Below, in pieces: positions 1 to 12,420 of a stretch of DNA of 64,000 nt. Made by a program: the position numbers and the translations under genes. This DNA is from Ulva prolifera (lineage: Eukaryota; Chlorophyta; Ulvophyceae; Ulvales; Ulvaceae). The notes under the pieces are model-generated. The model did no database searches, was not told the DNA's origin, and saw only the letters and a list, made by a program, of their open reading frames with translations. Each line of letters begins with the position of its first letter. Within the stretch, counting starts at the first letter, position 1. The DNA lies in NCBI GenBank assembly GCA_023078555.1, contig CM041203.1:2957981-3021980 (forward strand), given 5' to 3'.

Positions 1-230
1 CACGGCGAGTACGGGTCGTTCTCGAGAAGGAGTGCATCCTCACTGCCCTTGGTTTGTTAACGGTGGTGGCATTCCGTCAAGGTCGCTGGCAGTAGCAAGT
101 GCCTGGTAGAGCATGCGTGGAGCGCGCCTGGTTCGCGCAGGTTCTCCTTGGGCTTGCCGCATAGGTGTGGTATGCATATGGGGTTCAATAATGTGCCAGG
201 CGCGGGGGACGCCAGTGCATGGGCGTGCAG

Positions 231-1155
<925 letters not shown>

Positions 1156-2288
1156 GCTGAGCGCTGTCGCGCTGCTTGTGTGGGCAGCACAGTGTGCGCT
1201 CTCTTGCTGGGGCCACACCACCTCAGATGCCACGGCGGCCCAATCCGGCTTCCTTCTCAATCTGAGACACAGGTGGGCCGTGTCTTGCAGAGGACCCGCA
1301 GAGCTGTTGCTGCAAAATGTCTTGCTGTAAACCTGTGGGGGATGTGGGCAAAGAGGTGGTGCAAAATGTCCTCTACAGTGCATGGATGTACAGTATCCAA
1401 AGCATTGCTGTAAAAGTCATGCACATCCATGGCGTGCGGAGCATCAAGTGCTGTAGTATCGAGGTTCTGGGGAACGTCCCGTCGATGCAGATGTGCACGG
1501 ACTCGCTTTGCCTGTATTTTGCAACTGTGGCCACGTGATGTTCTCGAAGCCTTGCACATTCCAGAACCTCTTGCTGCGCCCAAACACCGGATTGTCCGTC
1601 AAACTATACGAACCCACAATTGTGTGCCGGAGGCAGGTACGTGTAAGAGTGGAGATACCCATGTCTAGTTGTAGGGCTGCTGGAATCCCTGTCATCCCCG
1701 GTGGTATACAGGAGCACCTAGACAAGCATGATGCCTGTGCGCCCTCCCATGAGGTGAGCACAGACCGCTTTGGAACAAACATCACGCCCTTGCTGACAGC
1801 CTTCCAGCCGCACATGGAAGGCATGGCGTAGCAGGGATGGCCATGGGCATGCAGCACAGGGCACCTCAACAGTGCATGCGTACATGCCATCACCCATGCA
1901 GCACTGGCAGATGTGTCACACCTCCGCCAACCTCCAGGCACGAGCAAGGGAGGCCTACGCTCAGACCCGGTGGCATGTGGGTCATGGACCATTCTGTACG
2001 GAAGGCAGCCTGATCGTGATGCTCGCACAGGCGCAAGCTGCGATGCGCTGGTGGACACTTGAATGCATGCGGCAAAACCGGACGGCCTCTGCATCGCACG
2101 GTCAGCATTGCCGCGATCCAGCTTTGTCATGTACGCTTGAATCGTGCTAAAGAGCTTCCTCGTGGAGTGGAGTGCGATTCAGGTGAATCTGCTGAGAGCG
2201 GCCAACTGCGGCGGTACAACTCGTGATTCCACTTGCTCGTGTTTCGCCATATGTCTCGTTTGTTCTGATTTTTTGCGCTTAGCCACGT
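1156..2288. other. Intergenic, GR 3' flank to UTP21 5' flank
   Basis: No coding exon is recognised. The short ORFs on both strands have no recognisable motifs. The stretch presumably holds the 3' UTR of glutathione reductase and the promoter and 5' UTR of UTP21; no defined element could be placed. Confidence 0.4.
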
Positions 2289-5200
2289 ATGGAGCCCATC
2301 TTTCTTCCCTTTCGTGCGCTAGGCTACATCACCGATGCCACACCCTTCGCAGTGAACAAGAAGGGCAAAGTGCACTGGGTCGCCGTCAGTGTGGGCAAGA
2401 CATGGCAGCTGTATGACTGCAGAAAGATTACATTGACTCTCGTGGGGCCACAGGTCCGCCGTCAGATGGTTGTCAACTGAACTGCTGCTGGCTGTTGCAT
2501 GCTGTGAGGCAGCCCACGCCGCTCTGTGCGTGCAGCTACCAGCCAAGATCACGGCCCTGGCATGCAAGGGCAATTTCACCATAGCTGCTGCTGGAGGCCG
2601 CATCTCAGTTGCTCAGCGTGCTCACCTTGTGCACTGGTGGCATGGGCACAAAGGACAGGTACTGCAGCTGATGGTGATGGGAAATCTTGTCATATCCCTG
2701 GGAACGGATGCTTTCTTGCGGATCTGGGATCTTGAAAACCGCTCTGATGATCCAGTCGTGCGCCACTAATGCTCCTGCATCCCCGTCCCCATCAAGAATG
2801 TGCCTGACATGCTGATTTCCCCATCATTGACCTCGAGGCCAACCGCGTCCCTGAAGTGCTTCGCATCCTGCTTATAGAGAGAGATCCATCTCGGAGATGG
2901 CTTTGAGGCAACATGCATGGCTCATCCTCCCACGTATGTCAACAAAGTGCTGGTCGGGGCGGCGGACGGCTCCATGCAGCTGCGCAACATCAGCTCAGGC
3001 GCTCTCTTGTACACCTTCAACATGGCCTCCCGTATATGCTGCATCGAGGGCTCTCCAGCGCTCGACGTCGTGGGTGTGGGCTTGGCAGATGGTGCTGCAG
3101 TGCTGCATAACGTCAAGTTTGATGAGGAGATCATGCGCTTCCAGAACGCTGCTGGGGCAGGCACCGGGCAGCCGGCCGCCACCCAGCGCAGCAGCAACCA
3201 GCCTGCTGCATCTGGGCCGTGCACGTGCCTAGCCTTCAGGTGTGCCTCCACAGCTGACCTGCAGCTCGATTGCTAGCGTCACACGCGACCACACATGCCG
3301 CGTCAGTGTGAGGACGCTCCCACGGCATTGCTGCAGACGCTTCATGTGTGCGCACAATGCAGACAGTCGCTGTACAAGAAGCAGACTCGGCACACGGACA
3401 AAGCACAGCTGTGGACACCAGCCAGCTGTCGTGTCTCATGCATGTGATCGGTACCACCGTGCCCTGTCGTGATGCTGGGCGCCGGGCAGCAGTTGCTGTG
3501 CCCTGCAGAGCTCATACGGCGAGCATGCATGTGTCCCAGTGCCACGAGGGCTTCGGTACCCTCCGCCAATAGCCCCGTACACTTGTGCAGTGGCCAGGGG
3601 CCTGCGGCAGGTCAGCAGAGCTTGTCTGAGCGCGGTTGACCATGTGCAGGACGGGAGGGGGGACCCCGATCCTGGCGGCGGGGGGCACGGCAGGGTCGAT
3701 CACGGTCTGGAACCTGGAGACCCGAAAGCTGCAGACTGTCCTCAAAGGCGCCCACTCGGCTGCTCTCGCCTCCCTGTTCTTCTTCCCGGGCGAGCCGGTG
3801 CTGATGTCCTCGGCTGCAGACAACTCGCTGAAGCACTTCATCTTTGACAATGAGGACGGCAGCGGCCGCCTGCTGCGCTTCCGCTCGGGCCACGGGGCGC
3901 CACCGCAGAAGCTGCAGTTCTACGGCTCCTCCGGCAACGTGCTGCTGTCTGCTGCGGCCGACCAGGCGCTGCGGGCGTTCAGCGTGATACAGGACCAGCA
4001 GAGCCGTGAGCTCAGCCAGGTGGGGCTACGCGCTCTATTCACCCCCGCCATGTGCCATGCAAGCATCACGCCCAGCCGTCTCATCGCAGGTGGTGCTGCG
4101 CACGGCCCTCCATGTGTACTGTTCACGACAGCCACGGCGTAGGCTGGCGCCGTGCCGAGATGAGGTGGATCGCTCGAGATGTGTGCGGCTCGGGCCACGA
4201 CCCTAGCAATTCCGGGCCAAGTCTAGCATTGTAATGAAGGCCGGTGCCGGGCCTGCAGATCGCCCACGCCTGGGAGCACGCTGCGACCGCGACCAGGCCG
4301 CCGCATGCAGGTGCACACCAAGCGGCGGGCAAAGCAGCTGGGAGTCGCAGAGCAGGAGTTGAAGCTGCCGGCCATTGTCGGCCTGGCAGCGTGCCCCGCC
4401 CGGGAGAGGGACTGGGCAAACATCCTCACAGCCCACGCGGGGGAAAGTGTGGCGTTCACATGGCAGTCGGCGCGCTACCGGTGCGCCCCGTGCCCACCTC
4501 GGCAGCTCACACGCGATCTCTGAGATGCATGGCTCACGCGTGTGTCGGCGCTCAGGGGACATGCATGCTGCACGTGTGTAGGCTTGCGGATCAGGAGCTG
4601 GCTCTGCCGAACAAGCAGCTCCTGGACGGGACGGTGCCCGCGGCAGCGACGGCTGTGGCAGTGAGCTCCTGTGGGAATTTCGGGGTTGTCGGCACAGCCA
4701 GCGGCCGGATGGACAAGTACAACATGCAGTCTGGACTGCACCGTGGGCGATTCACGACCGGTGCGTCTCTCAACCTGTCGGAGGTGCCCCCTCGACTGCG
4801 TCGTGTGCGATGCGCTCACGTGCGCATGAAGTTTGGTCCGAGTAGCACCGCATGCCCTCATCGTGGCACGCAAGATCTTTTGTCCTTCTGTGCGAGGTGC
4901 GCCGGCGAGGGTGAGGACAGCAACAGCACGACCCATGCGTGGTGACAATCGCCTGCGCTCTGTGTGCTACAAGGGCGAAGGTAGAGAGGCGGGTCGCACC
5001 ACAGGATCCGTGCGCACGACACAAACAGGAACACCATCTCCGCAAGCCACCGCCGTCACTCTTCCCAGAAAACCAAACAGACACCACGGTCCACCACAAC
5101 GTCGTCCATGCACGCCAGCACATACGCCTGCGCTTGTTTGGGTGTTCGGAGGGATGCAGACATCGAACGGCAGGGCTGCATGCAGAGGCCAAGGTGGATG

Positions 5201-8200
5201 CTCACAGCGCTGCGGTCGTAGGCGTCGCATGCGACGCGTGCAACGGGATGGTCGTCAGCGTGTCGCAGCGGGGCGACTTGAAGCGCTGGGGCTTCAAGAC
5301 GCGGTGCCTACACTCGGAGCTGCCTCTGGGCTGCGAGGCGCTGCATCTATGCCTGCACCCGCACTCCAAGCTTGCCGCTGTGTGCTGCGGGGACCATGTT
5401 GTGCGGGTGGTGGACGCCGAGCAGATGGCCGTGGTGCGTGCTTGGCCCAACCCCCGCATGACATTGCCCATTATGCATGCATGATGTTTGTATAGCGACA
5501 TGCGCTCGTGCCACTTTCTGCAATTCTCGAGCCGTATCTGCGCCTGAATGTCGATGCAGTCGTTGATAGCCTGCACAGCCGGTCACGGCTATTCAGATAC
5601 GAGTTTCTGCCTGAACCGTTACTGCTTGCTTTGGCACCGCCATGCACGCGGTTGCGGTTCGTGGCGCGGACTCAGATCACGCTGTGCATGCTACACGTGC
5701 TGTGCAGGTGCGGCAGTTCCGGGGGCACTCGGACCGGCTGTCGGACGCGTGCATCAGCTCCGACTCGAAGCTCGTCGTCAGTGCAGCCCTCGATGGCACG
5801 CTGCGGGTGTGGGACATCCCCAGCGCGCACTGCCTGCAGGCTCTGCACGTCGGCAGCCCGGTGACCTCGCTCGCGCTGTCGCCCAGCATGGAGCTCCTCG
5901 CGACAGCTCACGTCAACAGGCGGGGGGTGTACCTGTGGTCGAACCAGCTTCTCTTCGGCAGCGGCGCAGGTGCGCCCCCGTACTGCCGCAACGTGCCAGC
6001 GCCCCCCTAGCCACTCCTTACGCTGCCTGTGCACCGGCTCGGTGCCCAGGTCCCTGGCTGACTGCCCTGCGTTTGTTCGGAATGCACTCTTGCACGCTCA
6101 CGGCAGCAGCGGTGCCCCTTCACCACAATCTCGGATACATGTTTGTTCTGTGCGCTGGTGTGAGGGTGCGTGGCGTGGAAGGTTCAGGAAAGCACTGGGA
6201 TGAGATGATGATCATGTCATTCTATCTAATCCATTGAGCCCCGTGCTGACAGGCACGCTTGTGAGGACGAATGATCAAGGCATCAATTGATGCCGCACCC
6301 CCATGCCTCTCTCGCGAATCCAGGATACAACGATAGCAGGAGCATACGCGTGAAGCAGCTCTGCTGGGGCACTTGCAGGTGTTCAGCCTTCAAGCACGAT
6401 CGTGCACGTGCGGCCGGCGAGCATCGGCAGCGGGCGGTCGTTTGTGGGCAACGCTGACGAGGACGGCCGCCTCGCGGGCACGCGCGACTGGGACTCTGAC
6501 GATGACACGTTTGAGGACAGCAGCGGCGACGAGGCGGCGTCGGCGGGCACGCGCGTGGCTGCGGACGACGAGGCGGCTGAGGCGGAGGGGCAGGCAGCGG
6601 AGTACGAGGCGCGCGATGCGTGTGGCGTGCCGACGCCGCTGCAGGAGGGCCTGCTGACTCTGTCGGGGGACCCGATGAGCAAGTGGGACTCTCTTGTGCA
6701 CCTCGACGCAATCAAGGTGTGGCGGTGGCTGAGCCCTGCACTGGTCGCTGCGCCTGGAGTCGGTGCTGCGACCGACTTTAGGCTGCATCCCACCACCCCC
6801 TAGGCGAAGTAGACTCATGGGTGCCCTGTGATGAGGTGGCTGTCTGACCGGTTCTACAGGCGTTGTTGGAACAGGGCGTGCCACTGTCGGTCGGTTCTCG
6901 TGTGAATAGCAGCCTCGAGGAGTGTGGAGGGGGGGCACTGGGGCTGCGTTTTGTGCCGTGGGGAGGGGCCACGTTGCCCAATGTGCGTGACGTGCTGTTC
7001 CGCAGCGGCAGTCTGTGGGCCGCCGCTGGCGGAGGCTGTAGGAGACCAGGTGCGGCATGCATGTTGCAGTGGCGAAGGTGCCATGATCAAGGAGCAGAGT
7101 GCCACTTGCCGTTGTTGCAACGGGGTCTGCAGACGGGTGTCTCAAGGGCGCATGGAACCGCAGGATTGCTGGGCCAGCAGTGCGCCTTGTTAGCGTCTGT
7201 TTGCAGCCATGCCCGCGGGCAATGCGTGCACGCAGGCAGCTGTGGCTTTAAGGGCGCATGCATGGGTGCAGGCGCGGAATAAGCCGGAAGAGGCGCCCAA
7301 GAAGCCGGAGGCCGCTCCATTTTTCCTGCCAACGATGGAGGCGCAAGAGATGCGGCAGCTGGGGGAGGCAGCGCAGGACATGCTGGCGGCCGCGGCCACA
7401 GGGGCCGCCGACGGTGGCAAGGACGCCACCACGAGCCAGCTGAAGCGTCTGTCCGAGCCAACGCAGCAGCGCGTGGCGCAGTCGCCGCTGCTGCGGCTGC
7501 TGGTGGCGGACCTGCGCTCCGGCGGCGACTGCAACGCTGCGCTGCAGTGGCTGCAGGCGGCGTCCCCGGTGCTGGTGGAGCGGGAGCTGGCCTGCGTCGA
7601 TGCCGTACCGCCCTGCGAAGCGGTGCGCTACTGCGGCCACCCCCCCCTGCATGCTCCCCTCTGTTTCAGAGGTGTTCGCACATGCGCGGAGTGCACGGGA
7701 TCTCCGGTCGGGTATGTTTTTCACAGAGAAGGCCCGGCTGGCAGCAGCGCCGGATGTGCATGCAACGCAGCAGCCCAGGGCGGCAGCATGCGGACGACTC
7801 GGGTGTCTGTCACACAGGCTCCCATGTGCGCCTGAGTGAGAGTGCGGCCAGAGCTCCGCGCTGCATGGCGTTGGCTGAGAGTCACGGCCCGTGGCGCATG
7901 TCTCGTGGCAGAGCAGCGTGGAGAGGTTTGAACGTGCGGGGTGGTGTTGCAGGTGGACGTCGAGGCGGTCCAGGGGATGCTCAGCTACGTGGCGCATCAC
8001 CTCAAGACACAGAAGAACTTTGACCATGTCATCGGTGTGCTCTCGTTGGTGCTGAAGCTGCACGGCGAGGCCATCCCGCACCACAAACAACTGCATGACC
8101 TGTGCACGGAGATCCGGGGGGTTCTCGGGGGAGCGTGGCAGAAGGTGGACGTTTCGGTGCAGACGCTGCGGTGCCTGGTGCTGCTGTTCGGCCGCATGCA

Positions 8201-8207
8201 AGTGTAG
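2289..8207 (+). CDS. UTP21: UTP21/WDR36, small-subunit processome WD40 protein
   Basis: UTP21 is a nucleolar U3 snoRNP (UTP-B) subunit needed for early 18S rRNA processing. The ATG at 2289 opens the conserved N-terminus (FRALGYITDATPFAV, then VSVGKTWQLYDC). Exons placed by eye: 2289-2453, 2536-about 2756, about 2884-3239, 3650-4019, 4311-4480, 4583-4760, 5186-5433, 5708-5969, 6379-6716, 7272-7604 and 7953-8207. Blades include VLLSAAADQALRAF, VVSAALDGTLRVWDI and TAHVNRRGVYLW. An acidic insert (exon 6379-6716) precedes the C-terminal Utp21 domain (NKPEEAPKKPEAAPFFLPT, then SYVAHHLKTQKNFDHVIGVL). Reading phase agrees across most junctions. The junction after about 2756 is the least certain. The motif order matches plant WDR36-type UTP21 over the whole length. 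A TGTAA lies about 55 nt after the TAG stop. One intron holds a copy of the dispersed repeat described below. Confidence 0.93.
4959..5003 (+). repeat. Dispersed short repeat, diverged copy in a UTP21 intron
   Basis: CTGTGTGCTACAAGGGCGAA then GGCGGGTCGCACCAC matches the minus-strand version of the 48-49 kb repeats (TGTGTTACAAGGACAAAGGC, then GGCGGGCAGCACCGC) with several substitutions. It lies in the intron between the exons ending at 4760 and starting at 5186. Confidence 0.5.
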
Positions 8208-8262
8208 TGCCTTGTGATGTGAGTGTGCGTGTGGGCGACAGGGCTGCATTGAGTGACAGCTG

Positions 8263-8267
8263 TGTAA
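8263..8267 (+). terminator. Poly(A) signal TGTAA after UTP21
   Basis: TGTAA occurs 56 nt after the UTP21 stop. In green algae UGUAA replaces AAUAAA as the usual near-upstream element. Position and orientation fit; a five-base motif alone is weak evidence. Confidence 0.5.
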
Positions 8268-8603
8268 CGCACTGCCTGGATGTTGCGATGCTGGCGTTCT
8301 GGGATGGCGGCCAGCGCACCGGTACATGAGGCCGTGACGCGACTCAGTGAGTCAGTGACATGACCTGGCACGACACGGTAGTCACTGCAGGCGCATGGGC
8401 ACTCGTTGACAATATTCTTCAACATGACTATTTGGATCATGTGAGACCGTGTCCATATGCGATCAAGACATGAAAACATCAGCTCAGAATTGGAGCTGTG
8501 ACATATGTATATGCATATGCAGCACGCGTACCCTTCCATTGCATGCCTTTCGGTGTACGCAGCACGAGGCCCCCAAATAATCAAAAGAATTCTTTTCTTC
8601 TTA

Positions 8604-8654
8604 AGACGCAACGACACGTGTACATGTCTTCAGACGCAACGACACGTGTACATG
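8604..8654. repeat. Tandem 23-bp direct repeat
   Basis: The unit starts AGACGCAACG, continues ACACGTG and ends TACATG. It is present twice without mismatch, with TCTTC between copies. The ACACGTG core of each unit contains a CACGTG palindrome (G-box-like), so each copy could be a bZIP or bHLH site; that reading is inference. Confidence 0.75.
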
Positions 8655-9329
8655 CTGGTGCCACAGGTGCCTTTTGTGCTACATCGATCAAGTCGGAGAG
8701 GCGGGGTTAACGTTGCACCGCACTTCAAGGACGGGGGCGCGATTGACAACACACAGGCATGCGACGTACGGACGAGCCACGTGCGCAAGTACACGCGGCA
8801 TGCCAGGTCATTGTTTGGGTCTTTCCTGTGGACGTGCGCGGCCCCGCACAGTGTGCAGTCTGAAGCACGATCTACCTGGTGGACACGCCTGTGGAGCGGA
8901 GCGCAAATCTAGCATTTTGACTTGCCACCATAGCTGAGCCAGCTAGCGAGTAGCACTGGTCGACGTTAGCGCGTGAATTCGAATGGATGTTCTGCTGGAC
9001 AGTAACAGGGTCGGACTTCGTTTGTATCTGCGGCAATCGATACAGCTTGAGCACCAGTTGTGTATTATTCTCGACGCCGTGCTAGAATCCCAGTGCTAGG
9101 CGGTCGAAGCTGCGCGCACAGCTGGTCGCCGGCATGGGCCTACATGTGCCCAATCAGGCAGCCGCGGCACGCACGAAAGCCCCCCAGCCGCATCCCCTTT
9201 CATTATACGAAGTGCATTGAGCAGTGGTTCAGCATGAGGTGGTTGAGTGATCCGCGGTCGTATTGCGCTTCAGTGACAAAGCTGTACTGTTCGACAGGAA
9301 AAACGTACAATCAGACGTGCAGCTGCTCC

Positions 9330-10039
9330 GCTCCTGAGTTTACGGTCCGCATCAACAGAGGACCTGAATGCCGTACATCGCATACTACAGGAATGTGGTC
9401 AGTCGTGGAGCTTGCAATGTGTCAAGGTATGCCGGTCGCCCGCGTGCACAAGTGCAACAGCGTAGTACTGCCACCGCAGGCACATCTGCACAGAAATGCG
9501 TAATCGGCTCTCACGGCGGCTACTTTCTCTGCGCAAAATTCTGCTAATTGAGTAAAGGTTGTACTTTGACACACAAATGCAGCCAGCGCCACTTGGTGCA
9601 GTCCGTGCGTGAGAACCAACATGGGGAGGTGGCGCTTGCGATGGTCAGCGACGATGTGGCAGCTGTCATCGCATGTATGACAGTCGCTGAGGAAGTTCAC
9701 ATAGAGATAATGGCCACAAGTCCGATGCACAGAAGGCGCGGCATAGCCACCAGCCTGCTGACACCACGTTCAAGCAGTTTGGGTAAGCACAACATTCACC
9801 TCGCAACGCCGCCTCCTGGCGAACGATGGATGTTTTTCCGTTCAGGTTACGTTGATAGTGACCGCTGTGCGATCCTTCCAGGGTCAACCAATGGTGAGCG
9901 GGCGTATGTCTGGACACGTCGACCTTAGTGCAGGAACGGATGCCAGTACTTCCTGGAAGTCAAGCGCGGCAACACTCCTGCTCTGCAAATGTACGATAAG
10001 ATGGGATTCCGCGTGTACCGAGAGAGGCGACGTTACTAA
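9330..10039 (+). CDS. GNAT-family N-acetyltransferase, exon structure incomplete
   Basis: GNAT enzymes transfer acetyl from acetyl-CoA to an amine. The acetyl-CoA-binding motif A is clear at about 9700-9770 (MATSPMHRRRGIATSLL, the R/QxxGxG/A type). The C-terminal strand and helix are clear at 9934-10039 (YFLEVKRGNTPALQMYDKMG, then FRVYRERRRY and TAA). A probable first coding block at about 9330-9425 (EFTVRINRGPE, MWSVVEL) ends in a plausible CAAG|GTATGC donor. A TTGG|GTAAGC donor follows motif A at 9782, but its phase does not match the acceptor at 9933. A short exon in 9784-9933 may therefore be missing from my model. Length and motif order fit a single-domain GNAT of the RimI/NAA-like kind; the substrate cannot be told. 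A TGTAA at 10083 supports the 3' end. Confidence 0.75.
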
Positions 10040-10082
10040 CAGGACGGGAGTGATGCGCTGCTCATGACACGCCTGCCCAAAC

Positions 10083-10087
10083 TGTAA
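10083..10087 (+). terminator. Poly(A) signal TGTAA after the GNAT gene
   Basis: TGTAA lies 44 nt after the GNAT stop and about 15 nt from the oppositely oriented signal of the converging GARP gene. Confidence 0.5.
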
Positions 10088-10101
10088 CGGAGCCGCATGA
10101 G

Positions 10102-10106
10102 TTACA
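10102..10106 (-). terminator. Poly(A) signal TGTAA (minus strand) after the GARP gene
   Basis: TTACA on the plus strand reads TGTAA for the minus-strand gene, about 130 nt beyond its stop at 10236. The convergent GNAT and GARP transcripts would end within or across each other here. Confidence 0.45.
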
Positions 10107-10235
10107 GTACCTCGATCATTGCTTCAAGTCTCGTGTACACGCCATCCCCCCACCCCACAACACTCTAGGAAACACCATGCATTCAGAGCACGCCAAGCAT
10201 CTTGAAAGCGTCATGCATGCAACGGCCACCGGGCA

Positions 10236-12420
10236 TCATTCCAGGCCTTCACCGTCCGGCTTCTGAGGAGACCCCAGGATGTCAACAAACGCGTCTGTCA
10301 TCGGATCGACCGCAGCGCTGCTCACCGCTGTGTCCAGCCCGGTCTCCAGCCCCAGCGCGGGCTTCAGCTCATCCGAGCTGCCCGCGTCTGGCCACCCAGG
10401 CCACCCGAGGTCACTCGCGTCGATGTCCATCCCTTTATCTACCTCCATGTCATCTAACGCCACATCTACTCCACCTGCAGGCTCCAGCGGCGGTGGAGGG
10501 GCTTCAGTGTCGCTCTCCAGCTTGATGTTCGCAATCCCCTGCACGTTCGAGGCCACTCCAGCCCCAGCTGATCCCTCGGCCCAAACACCCGGAGGCTGCC
10601 CCGACGCAACACTGTTCACGCGTGGCAGGGCCTCATGGCTCATGCTATGGGGCACCGCAGTGGGATGGAGCAGCCTCGGCAGGCCGTCCTGCAGGGGCTG
10701 CGCCGCCGTCAGTGGCGGCAGCGTCGATTGTGATGCGGGCTTGCAGTGCCGCGGCGGCCGCCACGCGGGCACGCTGCTCCACGGCGCGGCCTCTGACGGC
10801 ATGCCCATCGCGCCGCACTGAACTGGGGGCACATGCATCATCGGCGGTGCAAATCCTGGGAACATCGGCTGCCCCGCCCCGGCCGCCATCGTCGGGCCAG
10901 GCTGCATCGGCATCGGGTACGGCATCACCCCCGGCATCGGCATGCCGTAAGGCTGCGCATGCATGGGCATCTGCATCATCGGCGCAGCCGCGTGGTGTCC
11001 GGCCCCGGGGTGCATGCCAGGCACCTGGCTATGCTGAATGGCCACGCTGCCCATTGTGTCCGGCGTGTTTTTGCCGCACGCGGCCATATACATTGCCGGC
11101 AGCATCGGCAGCAGCGTCGGAGCGCCGTCGTGCTGTGGCATGACGCACATGAATGGCGGAACTATGGACTGTGGCACTGGCACACCGAGCGCGTGGCCGT
11201 CCGCGTCGGTCCCGACCGGCACTGGGGTCAACGGCGGCTCGCGGGCTGGCACCGGGCACACCCCGGGGGCACCGGGCACACCCCCGGCCGTGTGAGGCAT
11301 CGGCGGCGCTGGCATCGGCATACATGGCGCCGGGGTGGGTGCTGGAGGGTAGTCCTGCATGCGGGGGCGCCGTTGTGGACGCTGCGGCTGCGCTAGCAGC
11401 CCTGCACCAGTCCCCGTGTCCCCTGTGGATCGCAGGCAGCTGGCGGGCGTGCCCACTCACAGCAGAAGCGCCACTGATGCAGTGGGCATGATCCAGCTGT
11501 TGCGCAGCATACCCTAGTCCGCAAGCTGGCAGCCTTGATGGCAAGTGGCAGGGCAGCGGCACGCAGGGAACAGGATGTGAACGCAAAGCAGCTGAATGGC
11601 AGGGGCAGGCTGCACCTGCCACATCATCTCCATCCCAGGAACATGCTCAGGCGGGAGCTCAGCAGACACGGGAGGCGGGGCGACCGGCGGCGGGGTAGTC
11701 TGAGCGTCCATCCGGGCGGCCGGCAGCGGTGCAGTGGGGGCGTCTGCGTCGGTGGTGGGGGTGTGGACCGCCGCGGCAGCTGACGTGGTGGCGGGCGCAG
11801 GCTGCATGGCAGCTGCAGACTCCAAGGCAGGCGCAGAGGCGGGGTGGGCATCCGGCGCCTCCCTGAGCTGCTTGCGCAGGCTGTGCAGGTGCTGCGTCTG
11901 TACAGCCTCGAGCTTGGGCCAGTCCTTGGAGCTGACGGGGCCGGCAATGCCGGCCTTCTTCTCCAGGAGCCGGCGGTACTTCTGGAGGTGCGACGCGATG
12001 TTTTCCCTGGTCAGGCCCTCGACATCCATGACCTGCGGGGGAGTGGTTGCAGTGAGTGTGGAGTGCACGTGCGGGGTTGTCGATGATCACAGCAGCAAGC
12101 GATCGAAGCACCTGGAGGATTGTGCGAGGGACCGCAGTTCGCAGTCCAATCTTCTCTACAGCAGCGAGAAACCTCATGTGCAGCTCTTGCGTCCACACGA
12201 GCCGGGTTTTCTTCTGGCATCCCCGCTCTACTGTGATGTGCTGGGGCTGAGGCGGAGGCCCCATCGAGTGGGCCAAGGCGCCTGGAGGCGCTCCCTGAGC
12301 TGGACCGAACACTTCCTGTGTCGGAGCTGCAGCAGGACCTGACATCACTGCTCCATTTGACTGTGCGGGGGTCGGAAGGGCTGTGGCAACCATGGGCACG
12401 CCTGTGGGGAAACCTTGCAT
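10236..12420 (-). CDS. GARP (Myb-like, SHAQKYF-type) transcription factor
   Basis: The DNA-binding domain is split by an intron. Exon 12420-12112 encodes RLVWTQELHMRFLAAVEKIG and AVPRTILQ. The exon beginning at 12032 continues VMDVEGLTRENIASHLQKYR. Together this is the GARP B-motif shared by ARR-B, LUX/PCL1, GLK and the algal ROC-type clock factors. The ATG at 12420 gives a 100-residue P/A/Q-rich leader. The C-terminal exon (about 11404-10236) is very rich in Met, Pro, Gly and Ala, with runs such as PMPMQPGPTMAAGAG. It ends in an acidic tail (SDTEAPPPPLEPAGG, DDMEVDKGMDIDASDLGW) that could be an activation domain. No receiver domain is seen, so a type-B response regulator is unlikely. The middle exon junction (about 11620-11404) is approximate. 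Which GARP subfamily it belongs to is not resolvable by eye. Confidence 0.85.

Larger units (their letters stand above)
8208..9329. other. Intergenic, with a 23-bp direct repeat
   Basis: No gene is recognised between UTP21 and the GNAT gene. It contains two perfect 23-bp copies at 8604-8626 and 8632-8654, separated by 5 bp, and an alternating AT-rich stretch near 8500-8520. Confidence 0.45.

Noticed and set aside
8500..8520. Alternating ATATGTATATGCATATG
   Set aside because: Short low-complexity sequence with no clear function; not a convincing promoter without a mapped transcription start.
10279..11396. Several plus-strand ORFs over 80 codons
   Set aside because: They are antisense to the GC-rich C-terminal exon of the GARP gene and mirror its codon bias; no motif supports them.
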